This document shows positions 33,801 to 42,421 of a stretch of DNA of 64,000 bases, one piece after another. The notes under the pieces were generated by a model. It did no database searches. It saw only the letters and a program-made list of their open reading frames with translations, and was not told where the DNA came from. The stretch lies in NCBI RefSeq assembly GCF_014337195.1, contig NZ_CP060634.1, positions 434,001-498,000 of the forward strand, in the 5' to 3' direction. The stretch is from Qiania dongpingensis. Lineage in GTDB: Bacteria > Bacillota > Clostridia > Lachnospirales > Lachnospiraceae. Every line of letters starts with the position of its first letter. Position 1 is the first letter of the stretch. The translations under genes and the position numbers were made by a program.

Positions 33801-34985
33801 TTAATTCAGTTCTTTCAAAGCTTTCTCCAGCCTGTCAAGGCCCTCCTGAATCTTAGGCATAGAATTGGTATACGCGATCCTCACACAGTTGGGCGCGTTG
33901 AAAGCGCCGCCAGGCACGATGGCCACGTGGGCTTTTTCCAGGATATAGCTGCAGAAGTCAAAGGAATCCTTGATCTCCTTGCCGTCATATTTCTTTCCGA
34001 AATAATAGCTTACATCGGGAAGCAGATAGAAAGCGCCGTCCACATTTGCACAGGTGATTCCTTCCATGCCGGTCAGCCTGCCATAGGTGTAATCCTTCCT
34101 CTTGGCATATTCTCCCACCATTTCCTTGATGGTCCCGTCATTCTTTTCCAGAGCTTCCAGAGAAGCCCACTGTACGAAGGTGGTGCTGTTGGAGGTCGTA
34201 TGGCCCTGGATCGCGCTGATGCCTGCCGCAATATCTGCCGGCGCCGCCGTGTATCCGCATCTCCACCCAGTCATTGCAAACGCTTTGGACATGCCGTTGA
34301 TGATGACCGTATGATTGTATGCGCCTTCTGAGAAGGAAGCCACACACTCATGCTTTTTCCCGTTATAGATAAGTTTCTCATAAACCTCATCTGAAACGAT
34401 ATAGAAATCGTGTTTAATGGCCAATTCCGCTAATTTCTCCAGGCTCTCTCTCGTATAGACAGCGCCTGTGGGATTATTCGGCGTATTGATCATGATAGCT
34501 GCTGTTTTGGGGGTGATTGCTTTTTCAATTGCATCTAAATCCAGCTGGAAATCTTCCTTTGTGTCTACACACACAGGAACTGCTCCAACCAGTTTCACGA
34601 TTTCTACATAGCTTACCCAACCGGGCATGGGAATGATTACCTCGTCGCCTGCGTTCACCACGGCCATAATGGCATTATTAAGCGCCTGTTTCGCACCTGT
34701 GGATACACAAATCTGGGCGGGAGTGTACTCAACGCCATTGTCTCTTTTTAATTTCTCACAAATCGCCTTTCTAAGGGCAGGGATACCAGGTACGTTGATA
34801 TATCTTGTCTTTCCTTCGTCCAGCGCCTTTTTGCAGGCATCCCGGATATTTTCGGGAGTATCAAAGTCCGGCTCTCCGGCATTCAGTCCGATGACGTCGA
34901 CACCTGCCGCCTTCATATCGGATACAACGCCTTCCAGCTCACAGGTCGCGGACGGGGTGATATTCTGAGCAATTTTACTTAACAT
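33801..34985 (-). CDS. Pyridoxal phosphate aminotransferase (aspartate aminotransferase-like)
   Basis: 394 residues, fold type I, subgroup I-gamma. Seen: STGAKQALNNAI, MINTPNNPTGAVY, SDEVYEKLIY, the PLP Lys in NGMSKAFAMTGWRCGY and the carboxylate-binding Arg in CVRIAY. It transfers an amino group to a 2-oxoacid acceptor. It lies three bases before the PepT-like gene and follows the racemase. In this operon it would make the 2-oxoacid used by the ferredoxin oxidoreductase. Confidence 0.92.
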   Translation of the reverse strand: MLSKIAQNITPSATCELEGVVSDMKAAGVDVIGLNAGEPDFDTPENIRDACKKALDEGKTRYINVPGIPALRKAICEKLKRDNGVEYTPAQICVSTGAKQALNNAIMAVVNAGDEVIIPMPGWVSYVEIVKLVGAVPVCVDTKEDFQLDLDAIEKAITPKTAAIMINTPNNPTGAVYTRESLEKLAELAIKHDFYIVSDEVYEKLIYNGKKHECVASFSEGAYNHTVIINGMSKAFAMTGWRCGYTAAPADIAAGISAIQGHTTSNSTTFVQWASLEALEKNDGTIKEMVGEYAKRKDYTYGRLTGMEGITCANVDGAFYLLPDVSYYFGKKYDGKEIKDSFDFCSYILEKAHVAIVPGGAFNAPNCVRIAYTNSMPKIQEGLDRLEKALKELN

Positions 34986-35011
34986 GACAATCCTCCTCTT
35001 ATTCCAGATTC

Positions 35012-35722
35012 TTAATATCCTATCTCTTCTTTTACCTTCGCCCCAGTGAAACGTACCGCCGCCGCCGCCAGGACAAGGGTAGGGTCAATGTTGGGCTTCT
35101 CGATATGGAACAGGTCAAAGGCAACCGGAAGCTCCGTACAGCCCAGGACAAGCACTTCCGCACCGCTTTCAAACAGCGCTTCCATGGTTCCGTAAAAACC
35201 TGTCAAATCAATGGACATGTTCCCGGCTTTTACGCCTTTATAGATCACATCCATGACGTGCTTCTGATTTTCGGGAGAAGGCAGCAGCATCCGAATCCCC
35301 TCGGCGTCAAACGCCTTTTTGTAGACCCCCGACTGAACGGTGCCGTCAGTGGCTAAAAGCCCTACCGTCCGGATACCCCGTCTTTTGATCTCTCTGGCAG
35401 TCTCCTCCAGCATATTGAGAAACGGTACGTCCACATAAGGAGTAATCTGATCGTAAAAATAATGGGCCGTATTACAGGGCATGATGAGCACATCCGCTCC
35501 CATTCCCTGAAGCCTGACGGAACTTTTCACCATTTCGGGCACAGGATTTTTTCCTCCGCTCAATATGGCCGCCGTCCTGTCAGAGATTTCTGTATTGCTG
35601 TCAATACATACACGTACATGCTCCTGGTCGCTGCCCGCGTCGGTAATCTCCACGATTTTCCGAAACAGGTCGCATGTAGCCAAAGGGCCCATGCCGCCTA
35701 CAATGCCAATGGTCTTCTTCAT
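35012..35722 (-). CDS. Aspartate/glutamate racemase family protein
   Basis: I choose the ATG at 35722, giving 236 residues starting MKKTIGIVGGMGPLAT, the family N-terminus. Both catalytic cysteines are present (MPCNTAHYF and VLGCTELP), so two-base racemisation of an acidic amino acid is expected. Placement between a ferredoxin and an aminotransferase indicates a catabolic role (D- to L-amino acid or back) rather than cell-wall D-glutamate supply. Confidence 0.9.
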   Translation of the reverse strand: MKKTIGIVGGMGPLATCDLFRKIVEITDAGSDQEHVRVCIDSNTEISDRTAAILSGGKNPVPEMVKSSVRLQGMGADVLIMPCNTAHYFYDQITPYVDVPFLNMLEETAREIKRRGIRTVGLLATDGTVQSGVYKKAFDAEGIRMLLPSPENQKHVMDVIYKGVKAGNMSIDLTGFYGTMEALFESGAEVLVLGCTELPVAFDLFHIEKPNIDPTLVLAAAAVRFTGAKVKEEIGY

Positions 35723-35779
35723 ACCGGCCGCCTTCCTTCCCAAATAGTATCTTTGTTTATTCTGATCTCTTTTTTGAGA

Positions 35780-35989
35780 TTATTTTTCATCCTTTTCAAT
35801 ATGGATGACAAAATCCGGACAGGACGTTTCGCACTGGCCGCACTGGATACATGCCTCTTCTCTGGCAGCTTCCACGTAGTTATATCCCTTTTTGTTCACA
35901 TGATGTGTAATCTCAAACACATCCTTGGGACAGATATTTATGCAGATCTTGCAGCTTTTGCAAAGCTCCTTATCAATATATACCGCCAT
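35780..35989 (-). CDS. 2x[4Fe-4S] ferredoxin, probable delta subunit of the 2-oxoacid oxidoreductase
   Basis: 69 residues with two CxxCxxCxxxC motifs (CKSCKICINICP and CIQCGQCETSCP). Small ferredoxins of this kind are the delta subunit of four-subunit 2-oxoacid:ferredoxin oxidoreductases. It is in the same operon as the alpha, beta and gamma subunits but separated from them by the two acyl-CoA ligase genes, an unusual order. It passes electrons from the TPP subunit to the ferredoxin pool. Confidence 0.9.
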   Translation of the reverse strand: MAVYIDKELCKSCKICINICPKDVFEITHHVNKKGYNYVEAAREEACIQCGQCETSCPDFVIHIEKDEK

Positions 35990-36029
35990 GGTAATTCCTC
36001 TCTTTCTTTTAGAATCCTGTACAACCGCA

Positions 36030-36911
36030 TCACATACGTTCTGTATCCATCAATGAGCGAATGGTCTCCACCATTTCCACAGGGTTTTTCACCACATGTA
36101 CGCCGGCATCTTCCAAAGCCGCGATCTTTGTCTTTGCCGTACCAACGTTTCCGCTGACAATAGCGCCGGCATGGCCAAGGCTCTTGCCCTGAGGGGCGTT
36201 CCGTCCCACGATCAGAGATACTACAGGCTTCTTCACGTTCGCTTTGATATATGCGGCCGCATCCTCTTCAGAACCGCCGCCGATCTCGCCTAAGAGCACG
36301 ATCACATCCGTATCCGGATCCTTGTCATACAGCGCCACGGCATCCGCCTGTGTGAATCCCCAGATCGGGCCGCCGCCGATGGCGACAACGCTGGACTGAC
36401 CGATTCCCGCATCCGTAAGGGTCTTTCCGATCTCATAAGACAAAGCGCCGCTCTTAGATACTACGCCGACATGTCCTTTCTTAAAGAACCGAATAGGATG
36501 AGCTCCCACTTTACATACGCCCGGGGCGATCACACCGGCGCAGCCGGGTCCCACCAGGATGGTATCATGGGCCTTTGCATAGGCGATGATCTCCACCACA
36601 TCGTGGAGAGCAATCTCCTCTGTGGTCAGAACCAGCACCTTTATGCCCGCGTCAATTGCCTCAAAGCAGGAATCCTTTGCAAATGCAGGAGGAACAAAGC
36701 TGATGACCGTATCAAAATCATGCTCTGCCTTCGCTTCCGCTATGTAATCGTATACGGGAACGCCATATACCTCCTGTCCGCTCTTTCCGGGAGTAACGCC
36801 GGCCACGATATTCGTTCCGGCCTCCAGCATGACCTTGGTCTGCAGGGAACCGGATTTTCCCGTAATTGCCTGTACCAGGACCTTTGAATCCTTATTGATC
36901 AATATAGACAT
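36030..36911 (-). CDS. sucD: Succinyl-CoA synthetase-type acyl-CoA ligase, alpha subunit
   Basis: 293 residues with the N-terminal CoA-binding Rossmann domain (LVQAITGKSGSLQTK), VGPGCAGVI, and the phospho-His loop GHAGAIVSG. With the beta subunit it converts acyl-CoA plus ADP and phosphate to free acid, CoA and ATP. It starts three bases after the beta subunit stop. In this operon it works in the ATP-forming direction after 2-oxoacid oxidation. Succinyl-CoA is the default substrate; other acyl-CoAs cannot be excluded. Confidence 0.92.
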   Translation of the reverse strand: MSILINKDSKVLVQAITGKSGSLQTKVMLEAGTNIVAGVTPGKSGQEVYGVPVYDYIAEAKAEHDFDTVISFVPPAFAKDSCFEAIDAGIKVLVLTTEEIALHDVVEIIAYAKAHDTILVGPGCAGVIAPGVCKVGAHPIRFFKKGHVGVVSKSGALSYEIGKTLTDAGIGQSSVVAIGGGPIWGFTQADAVALYDKDPDTDVIVLLGEIGGGSEEDAAAYIKANVKKPVVSLIVGRNAPQGKSLGHAGAIVSGNVGTAKTKIAALEDAGVHVVKNPVEMVETIRSLMDTERM

Positions 36912-36914
36912 TCC

Positions 36915-38036
36915 CTACACCCCCTCTACTTCATGCACAAATTCTTTAACGGTGTCAGTCAGGATATTATAAGTAGGCATACCTGCCTGCTTCATGGTCT
37001 CAAGGCCCACCTCTTCCATCGTTCCGCACATTCTCGTATAAATAGGAATCTTCACATTATGCTCTTTCACATATTTCGTGATTCCGAGGGCCATATTGTC
37101 CATACGGTTGAATCCGCCGATCAGGACGATGATCACGCCTTTGATCTCCGGATGTCCGGTCAGAGTCAGATCCATAGCGCGGTACATAACTTCTTCGGTG
37201 GTCATGCCGCCCAGCTCACAGAAGCTGGCCACATGCCCGCCTGCGTCGTTCAGAAGATCCAGTGTCAGCATGCCTGTGCCTGCTCCGTCGGAAATCAGGC
37301 CCAGATCTCCGTCAAGAGGAACATACGTGATCGTAGTCTCCTCCTTAAAAGGAGTCTCATACGCATGGAGTTCCTGTCTTGCCGCTTCCAGCTCATCCAT
37401 CTTTGCCTGCATATGGCGCGCATGGCCGTCAATGACAAACTTTGAATCCATCGCTACCAGTTTGCCGTCCACCAGGCCCAGAGGATTGATCTCCACCAGC
37501 ATCGCGCCGGCCTTGAAAAAAGCATCCTGAACCTTGGACACCATGGCGAACAAATCTTTTTTGTCCTCCACCTGAAGCTTCTTTGCCAGATATTTGAGCT
37601 GATAGCCCTTAAGCCCTGTAAAAGGGTCAATCTCCATCTTCACGATCTCCTCAGGATTATCCCTGGAGACCGCCTCAATATCCATGCCGCCCATACGGCT
37701 GGCGATCAGCGTAGGCTTCGCTACACCCTGAAGGGTGATGGAAAGATAAAGCTCTTTCTCGGCTTTCATCATCTGTTCCGCCAAAAGGCCGTGCACCTTA
37801 TGTCCTTTAATCTCCATATTCAGGATATCATGGGCATATTTTTTATAATCCGCTTCGTTCTCGCAGACTTTTACGCCGCCGGCCTTGCCTCTGCCGCCAG
37901 TCATGACCTGAGCCTTCAGTACGAAAGGATAAGCCATGGGAGCAGGTGCATCCTCTGCGGTAATCAGGTGGCTTTCCGGCACGGGAATCCCATATTCCCG
38001 CATCATCTGCTTGCCTTCATATTCGAATAAATTCAT
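36915..38036 (-). CDS. sucC: Succinyl-CoA synthetase-type acyl-CoA ligase, beta subunit
   Basis: 373 residues, ATP-grasp fold: MNLFEYEGKQMMREYGIPVPES, KAQVMTGGRGKAGGVK and EINPLGLV (metal-binding Glu and Asn). Nucleotide choice (ADP or GDP) is not obvious. Encoded just after the gamma subunit of the oxidoreductase (nine bases), which is strong evidence that its substrate is that enzyme's product. Confidence 0.92.
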   Translation of the reverse strand: MNLFEYEGKQMMREYGIPVPESHLITAEDAPAPMAYPFVLKAQVMTGGRGKAGGVKVCENEADYKKYAHDILNMEIKGHKVHGLLAEQMMKAEKELYLSITLQGVAKPTLIASRMGGMDIEAVSRDNPEEIVKMEIDPFTGLKGYQLKYLAKKLQVEDKKDLFAMVSKVQDAFFKAGAMLVEINPLGLVDGKLVAMDSKFVIDGHARHMQAKMDELEAARQELHAYETPFKEETTITYVPLDGDLGLISDGAGTGMLTLDLLNDAGGHVASFCELGGMTTEEVMYRAMDLTLTGHPEIKGVIIVLIGGFNRMDNMALGITKYVKEHNVKIPIYTRMCGTMEEVGLETMKQAGMPTYNILTDTVKEFVHEVEGV

Positions 38037-38045
38037 GACCGCTCC

Positions 38046-38603
38046 TTATTTATGGTAAAGATCGTGCTCCTTGGCATAAGCGATGCCCGCTTCCACTGCC
38101 TTGAAGTTGAGCTCTACAAATCTGGGGTTTACAGTATCTTTCACAACATCCAGGAGGTCTTCCCTCTTGATGATGCCCAATGACTCACTCAGGAATCCTA
38201 ACATGACCATGTTCGCCGCCATACGATTTCCCAAATCCACTGCGATCTGCGTAGCGGGAACTTCAAATGTAGTCTTAATAGGGCGTGTGATCTTTGTCAC
38301 CAGGCCAGGATCGATCACGAGAACGCCGTCATCCTCCAGAGTAGGAATATATTTCTCATACGCGGTCTGGAACATGGCAACCAAAAGGTTCTTCTTTTCT
38401 GCAACAGGAGAATTGATGGCCTTCTTGTCGATGATCAGCTCAGACTGGCACTGGCCGCCACGGGCCTCAGAACCATAGGACTGAGTCTGTACTGCATATA
38501 AATCGCCCTTTGTCACGGCGGTCGTCCCTAAAATAACTGCGGACAAAATGATTCCCTGTCCACCAAAGCCACATAAGGTAATTCTCTGCGGATATGTAAC
38601 CAT
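38046..38603 (-). CDS. korC: 2-oxoacid:ferredoxin oxidoreductase, gamma subunit
   Basis: 185 residues starting near the usual GFGGQGIILSAVILG motif, with QTQSYGSEARGGQCQSELI as in KorC/VorA gamma subunits. It completes the CoA-binding part of the complex. The gene lies twelve bases after the beta subunit. Confidence 0.9.
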   Translation of the reverse strand: MVTYPQRITLCGFGGQGIILSAVILGTTAVTKGDLYAVQTQSYGSEARGGQCQSELIIDKKAINSPVAEKKNLLVAMFQTAYEKYIPTLEDDGVLVIDPGLVTKITRPIKTTFEVPATQIAVDLGNRMAANMVMLGFLSESLGIIKREDLLDVVKDTVNPRFVELNFKAVEAGIAYAKEHDLYHK

Positions 38604-38615
38604 TTCTTCTCCTCC

Positions 38616-39425
38616 TTACATTAATTCGTTGGTGCCTTCATAGATAGGCTTCTCAACGCAGATATATTGGCCGCAGCGAAGCTTGCCTTCCAGTTCCTCC
38701 GGAGACATCTTCTTCGCCTGCGCATCAGTATAGGTATGCTCTTTGATCCAGGCGATGACAGCATTGGGGTCGCCGGTCTTCAGTGCGTATCGGCCGAAGT
38801 GGGTCGGGCACTGGGAAACAATCTCGATCAAAGAGAAGCCTTTGTGCTGCAGCGCGCGTTCCATTGCTTTTTTACACTGGGCAGGCTGTGCCGTCGTCCA
38901 GCGTTCCACATGGGTGGCGCCTGCTGCCTGGGCAAGCGCGCATACGTCAAATCTGGGTTCCGCGCTGCCATAAGGAGTCGTCATGGTACGTGCCTTTTCC
39001 GGAGTGGTAGGAGCCACCTGGCCGCCGGTCATGGCAAAGTTCATGTTATTGACCATCACTACAGTCACATCCAGGTTTCTTCTGGCTGCATGGATCAGAT
39101 GGTTGCCGCCGATGGACGCAATATCGCCGTCGCCTGCGAAAATGACCACGGGAGTATCCGGCTGCATCATCTTCACGCCGGTTGCCCATGCAAGAGTCCT
39201 TCCATGAACGCCATGGAACATATCCGTCTTAATATATACGGGCACTCTGGCCGTACAGCCGACACCTGCTATATGTATCATGTACCGGGGGTCCATATCC
39301 AGCTCTTCCAGAGCCTGCATATAATAATTCAGCGCCTGGCCGCAGCCGCAGCCGGAGCAGAAAAAGTGCGGAAGCTTTTCCGGTCTTAAATATTTTCTTC
39401 TGGGATTGATCTTCAGCTCACTCAT
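38616..39425 (-). CDS. korB: 2-oxoacid:ferredoxin oxidoreductase, beta (TPP) subunit
   Basis: 269 residues. The TPP/magnesium motif is GDGDIASIGGNHLIHAARRN...VNN, and a CSGCGCG cluster near the N-terminus supplies Fe-S ligands. It decarboxylates the 2-oxoacid. The KorB-like length and the two suc genes next door favour 2-oxoglutarate, but branched-chain or aryl oxoacids are used by close relatives. Confidence 0.92.
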   Translation of the reverse strand: MSELKINPRRKYLRPEKLPHFFCSGCGCGQALNYYMQALEELDMDPRYMIHIAGVGCTARVPVYIKTDMFHGVHGRTLAWATGVKMMQPDTPVVIFAGDGDIASIGGNHLIHAARRNLDVTVVMVNNMNFAMTGGQVAPTTPEKARTMTTPYGSAEPRFDVCALAQAAGATHVERWTTAQPAQCKKAMERALQHKGFSLIEIVSQCPTHFGRYALKTGDPNAVIAWIKEHTYTDAQAKKMSPEELEGKLRCGQYICVEKPIYEGTNELM

Positions 39426-39426
39426 C

Positions 39427-40581
39427 TTATTTAACCCCCTTCTTAATATCTTCGAGAATCTCGTATCCGGTATGTACCAAGCCCAAATTCTTGGTTACGG
39501 GAATCACTTCACAGCGGCCTGCTGCAACCCGTGTGATCTCATTGACATATTTGCCCATGTTCATCTCGACCGCAAAAATCTTTGATACATTTTTTGACAC
39601 TTCTGCGATAGCTTTTTCCGGAACCGGCCATACATTGCAGAGCTTAAGAACGCCAACTTTGATACCGCTCTCTCTTGCCATCTCGGCAGCTTCGATAGAA
39701 GGACGTACCTCACTGCCATATGCAATGATCGCATATTCTGCGTCGTCCATCATGAAGCTCTCAGTACGGCAGATTTTATCCGCGTTTTCACGGACCTTGC
39801 CGCAGATTCTCTTATACAGCTTATCAAATACATCAGGATCCCAATCGATGCTTCCCTTTTCATCATGAGGGTTCAGGGAATAGATGGTCTGATATCCTTT
39901 TCCTAAAGGCGCAGCATCAGGGCATCCAAATTCAGGAGCCGCAAAAGGCTGATATTCTTCCGGAGAAAGAGTCGTGTAGTTTCTATTAAATAAGTCAATC
40001 TGAGAAGCTTCGGGAATATCGAGACGTTCTCTCATCAGAGCGATCGTCGTCTCGGACATCACTACAACCGGATTGCGGTACTCTTCTGCCAGGTTGAAAG
40101 CCCAGATCGTATAATCATAAAGCTCCTGAACGGAAGAAGGACATACTACGATGGCTTCATAATCGCCGCTGGCGCCGTATCTCATCTGATATACGTCCGC
40201 CTGGCTGGCATAGTTCTCACCACGGCACCTCTGAACGTCCGCAACCACCAGAGGAGCTTCTATGGTATAAGCATACCCAAGTCCCTCCTGCATGTAGTTG
40301 AAGCCTGCGCTTGCGGTAGCGGTCATGACCTTGCCGCCTGCCAGAGAAGCACCTGTACACGCAAAGATAGAGAAAAGCTCATCTTCACCTTGTACAAACT
40401 TACCTCCTACTTCCGGCAGCCTCTGTGACATCCTCTCAGAGATTTCATTAGCAGGTGTGATGGGATACCCGCCAAAGAAATTACATCCGGCACTGATGGC
40501 GCCTTCCACAAGTGCGTAATTCCCCAGCATGAAATGCACGCCGGTTTTTACACGATCCTTTGATGCTTTTACGATTGGCAT
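39427..40581 (-). CDS. korA: 2-oxoacid:ferredoxin oxidoreductase, alpha subunit
   Basis: 384 residues with GNYALVEGAISAGCNFFGGYPITPANEI at the N-terminus (pyrimidine-binding region with the conserved YPITP). First gene of the operon kor(ABC)-suc(CD)-ferredoxin-racemase-aminotransferase-PepT. Its promoter has a composite GntR operator lying in the spacer, so repression that is relieved by a substrate or product of the pathway is likely. Confidence 0.92.
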   Translation of the reverse strand: MPIVKASKDRVKTGVHFMLGNYALVEGAISAGCNFFGGYPITPANEISERMSQRLPEVGGKFVQGEDELFSIFACTGASLAGGKVMTATASAGFNYMQEGLGYAYTIEAPLVVADVQRCRGENYASQADVYQMRYGASGDYEAIVVCPSSVQELYDYTIWAFNLAEEYRNPVVVMSETTIALMRERLDIPEASQIDLFNRNYTTLSPEEYQPFAAPEFGCPDAAPLGKGYQTIYSLNPHDEKGSIDWDPDVFDKLYKRICGKVRENADKICRTESFMMDDAEYAIIAYGSEVRPSIEAAEMARESGIKVGVLKLCNVWPVPEKAIAEVSKNVSKIFAVEMNMGKYVNEITRVAAGRCEVIPVTKNLGLVHTGYEILEDIKKGVK

Positions 40582-40599
40582 ATTTGTTCTCCTTTCTAC

Positions 40600-40627
40600 G
40601 CTATCGGGTACGTTCCCCTTCGATAGC
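40600..40627 (-). other. Hairpin in the kor leader
   Basis: A 7-bp stem (GCTATCG/CGATAGC) with a 14-base loop lies between the kor promoter and the korA ribosome binding site. No T-run follows. Confidence 0.4.
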
Positions 40628-40634
40628 TCCCTTT

Positions 40635-40658
40635 TTGTCCATTATATATTGTCGACAA
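40635..40658 (-). promoter_or_regulatory. Composite GntR-type operator, site D (kor operon)
   Basis: The plus strand reads TTGTCCA, seven bases, then TTGTCGACAA. The palindrome sits between the -35 and -10 boxes and the half-site lies directly downstream of the -10 box, a classic repressor position. Confidence 0.82.
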
Positions 40659-40669
40659 AGCGTCGTCAA
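40641..40669 (-). promoter_or_regulatory. Sigma-A promoter of the kor operon
   Basis: TTGACG (40664-40669) and TATAAT (40641-40646) on the minus strand with a 17-bp spacer that contains the operator palindrome. The rest of the 40582-40991 gap is AT-rich and holds the antiporter terminator (40891-40923), with nothing else recognised. Confidence 0.82.
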
Positions 40670-40890
40670 GCACTTTACCATATCTTTTAAAAAAAGTCTT
40701 ACAAAACCCTCTCTCCCTTCTCAATATTATGCACATTCACCTAATATCGGATTATTGCACAATTGAACCCAATGTGATATTTCACAAAAACAGCTTTTTT
40801 CTACTTAATGATATTCTTGTGGGCTGCTTCTTAGTACATGCACTGAAAATTTTAAAAATGTGGAATCCCAGCGCTGCTTTTCTCCAACGC

Positions 40891-40923
40891 AAAAAGGCAC
40901 AACTTCATAAAAGCTGCGCCTTT
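40891..40923 (-). terminator. Terminator of the antiporter gene
   Basis: AAAGGCGCAGCTT pairs with AAGTTGTGCCTTT on the minus strand and ends in TTTTT. Confidence 0.75.
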
Positions 40924-40991
40924 GCTCTTTCTGCTTTTCTTAATATATCACATCTTACCCCATTTGACAAGAAAAATAAATCCAAAAAACT

Positions 40992-42251
40992 TCACTTCTC
41001 TTCTGTTTTTTTACCCTCAGTATCCGGCAGCGTTTCCCTGCCCGTCCCTTTTCTCCTGCCCGGTATCGCTCCCGCAAGGAACAAACTGGCTTTCGCACAG
41101 GCCGGACCCGTCAGCTCATAAAGAATACTGGAAGATAAAATAATCGTAGATAACAGCATCCCAAGCTTTTCAGGCAGCATACGTTCTGCCAGCACAGAAA
41201 GTCCGATGGACACCCCGGCCTGCGGTATCAGGGCCAGCCCCAGATAACGCCGGATCTCCGCCGCCGCCCCTGTGAACCGCGCTCCCAGATACGCTCCTAT
41301 GTACTTTCCGACTATCCTGATGAAAAAATAGCTTACTCCTATAATCCCGGCTGTCTTTAACATCGGCACATTCAGCCGCATCCCCGAATTCACAAAGAAC
41401 AAAAGGAAGACCGCGGGAGTGAAATGGTTCAGCTGAGTAAAAGTCTTTTTTGAGCCGCCCACATTGATATATACCGTTCCCATCACCATACAGGATAGAA
41501 GCGGCGAAATATCAAAGGAAGAACAGAAGCCGGTCAGTATAAGCACCAGACCGATAAGCAGGATAATCCTCCGCTCCCGGTTCTTCTCTCTGTCCACCAG
41601 CCAATGAAGGACCAGACCGAAAAATGCTCCCAGAGCCAACGCCCCAATATTGAGCAGGATGGGTTTCAGTACAAACCATACGCCCGCTCCGTTCCCCTCC
41701 GAAGCACTCACAACAGCCGTACATGCGCTGAACGCCAAAAGAGCCACCGCATCATCCAGCGCTACCACCTGGAGTATCGTATTCACAAATTCTCCCTTTG
41801 CCTTATACTGCCGTATGGTCATGATCGTAGAAGCAGGAGCCGTGGCCGATCCGATCGCCCCCAAGAGAAGAGAAAAAGGAAGAGACAGATGAAAAATATA
41901 GAGCATGGCGAGCGTAATGACAAGTCCCGCCATCAGCGCTTCCATCGCAGTGATTATCACCACTTTTTTTCCGTTTTTCTTCAGCACCGACCACTTAAAA
42001 TACCGTCCCACCCCGAATGCGATAAAAGCCAGTGCCACATCTGCGACGAATCCCATATGATCTGCAATCCCATCTGGTATCAGATGGAGCGCATATGGTC
42101 CGATCGCCACCCCCGCCAGGATGTAACCGGTCACATCTGGTAAATGGATCCTTCTTGTAACGGCTGTGAATATCAACCCCGCAGATACCATAATCGCCAA
42201 AGAAAGAATCACGCGCACAGAATCATTTTCAATCATGCTGAGCAACATCAT
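40992..42251 (-). CDS. Kef-type cation:proton antiporter (CPA2)
   Basis: I prefer the ATG at 42251, which has GGGGGTGATT upstream (419 residues); an ATG at 42269 is also open. Twelve or more helices of the Na/H exchanger fold are seen, with LHLPDVTGYILAG-type and LDDAVALLAFSA segments (the paired Asp of helix 5) typical of CPA2 members. There is no C-terminal TrkA-N domain, so it is short of full-length KefC. Probably potassium or sodium/proton exchange for pH homeostasis. It is divergent from a LysR gene that may control it. Confidence 0.87.
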   Translation of the reverse strand: MMLLSMIENDSVRVILSLAIMVSAGLIFTAVTRRIHLPDVTGYILAGVAIGPYALHLIPDGIADHMGFVADVALAFIAFGVGRYFKWSVLKKNGKKVVIITAMEALMAGLVITLAMLYIFHLSLPFSLLLGAIGSATAPASTIMTIRQYKAKGEFVNTILQVVALDDAVALLAFSACTAVVSASEGNGAGVWFVLKPILLNIGALALGAFFGLVLHWLVDREKNRERRIILLIGLVLILTGFCSSFDISPLLSCMVMGTVYINVGGSKKTFTQLNHFTPAVFLLFFVNSGMRLNVPMLKTAGIIGVSYFFIRIVGKYIGAYLGARFTGAAAEIRRYLGLALIPQAGVSIGLSVLAERMLPEKLGMLLSTIILSSSILYELTGPACAKASLFLAGAIPGRRKGTGRETLPDTEGKKTEEK

Positions 42252-42421
42252 TGCAATCACCCCCGTCATTTTTTATTTATTTTATTCGGCCCCTCCGTTT
42301 CAGTCTATAAAATATTTTTATGATATATTGATTATAAAATAGCACTTTGCTATAATCAAATTATATTTTCCTTGCAATTCATAAATATTATTTATAACTT
42401 GTAACCGGGGGAGGTAATTGC

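Noticed and set aside
40729..41121. Plus-strand 130-codon frame
   Set aside because: It crosses the antiporter terminator and the end of the antiporter gene in antisense; low-complexity tail and no start signal.
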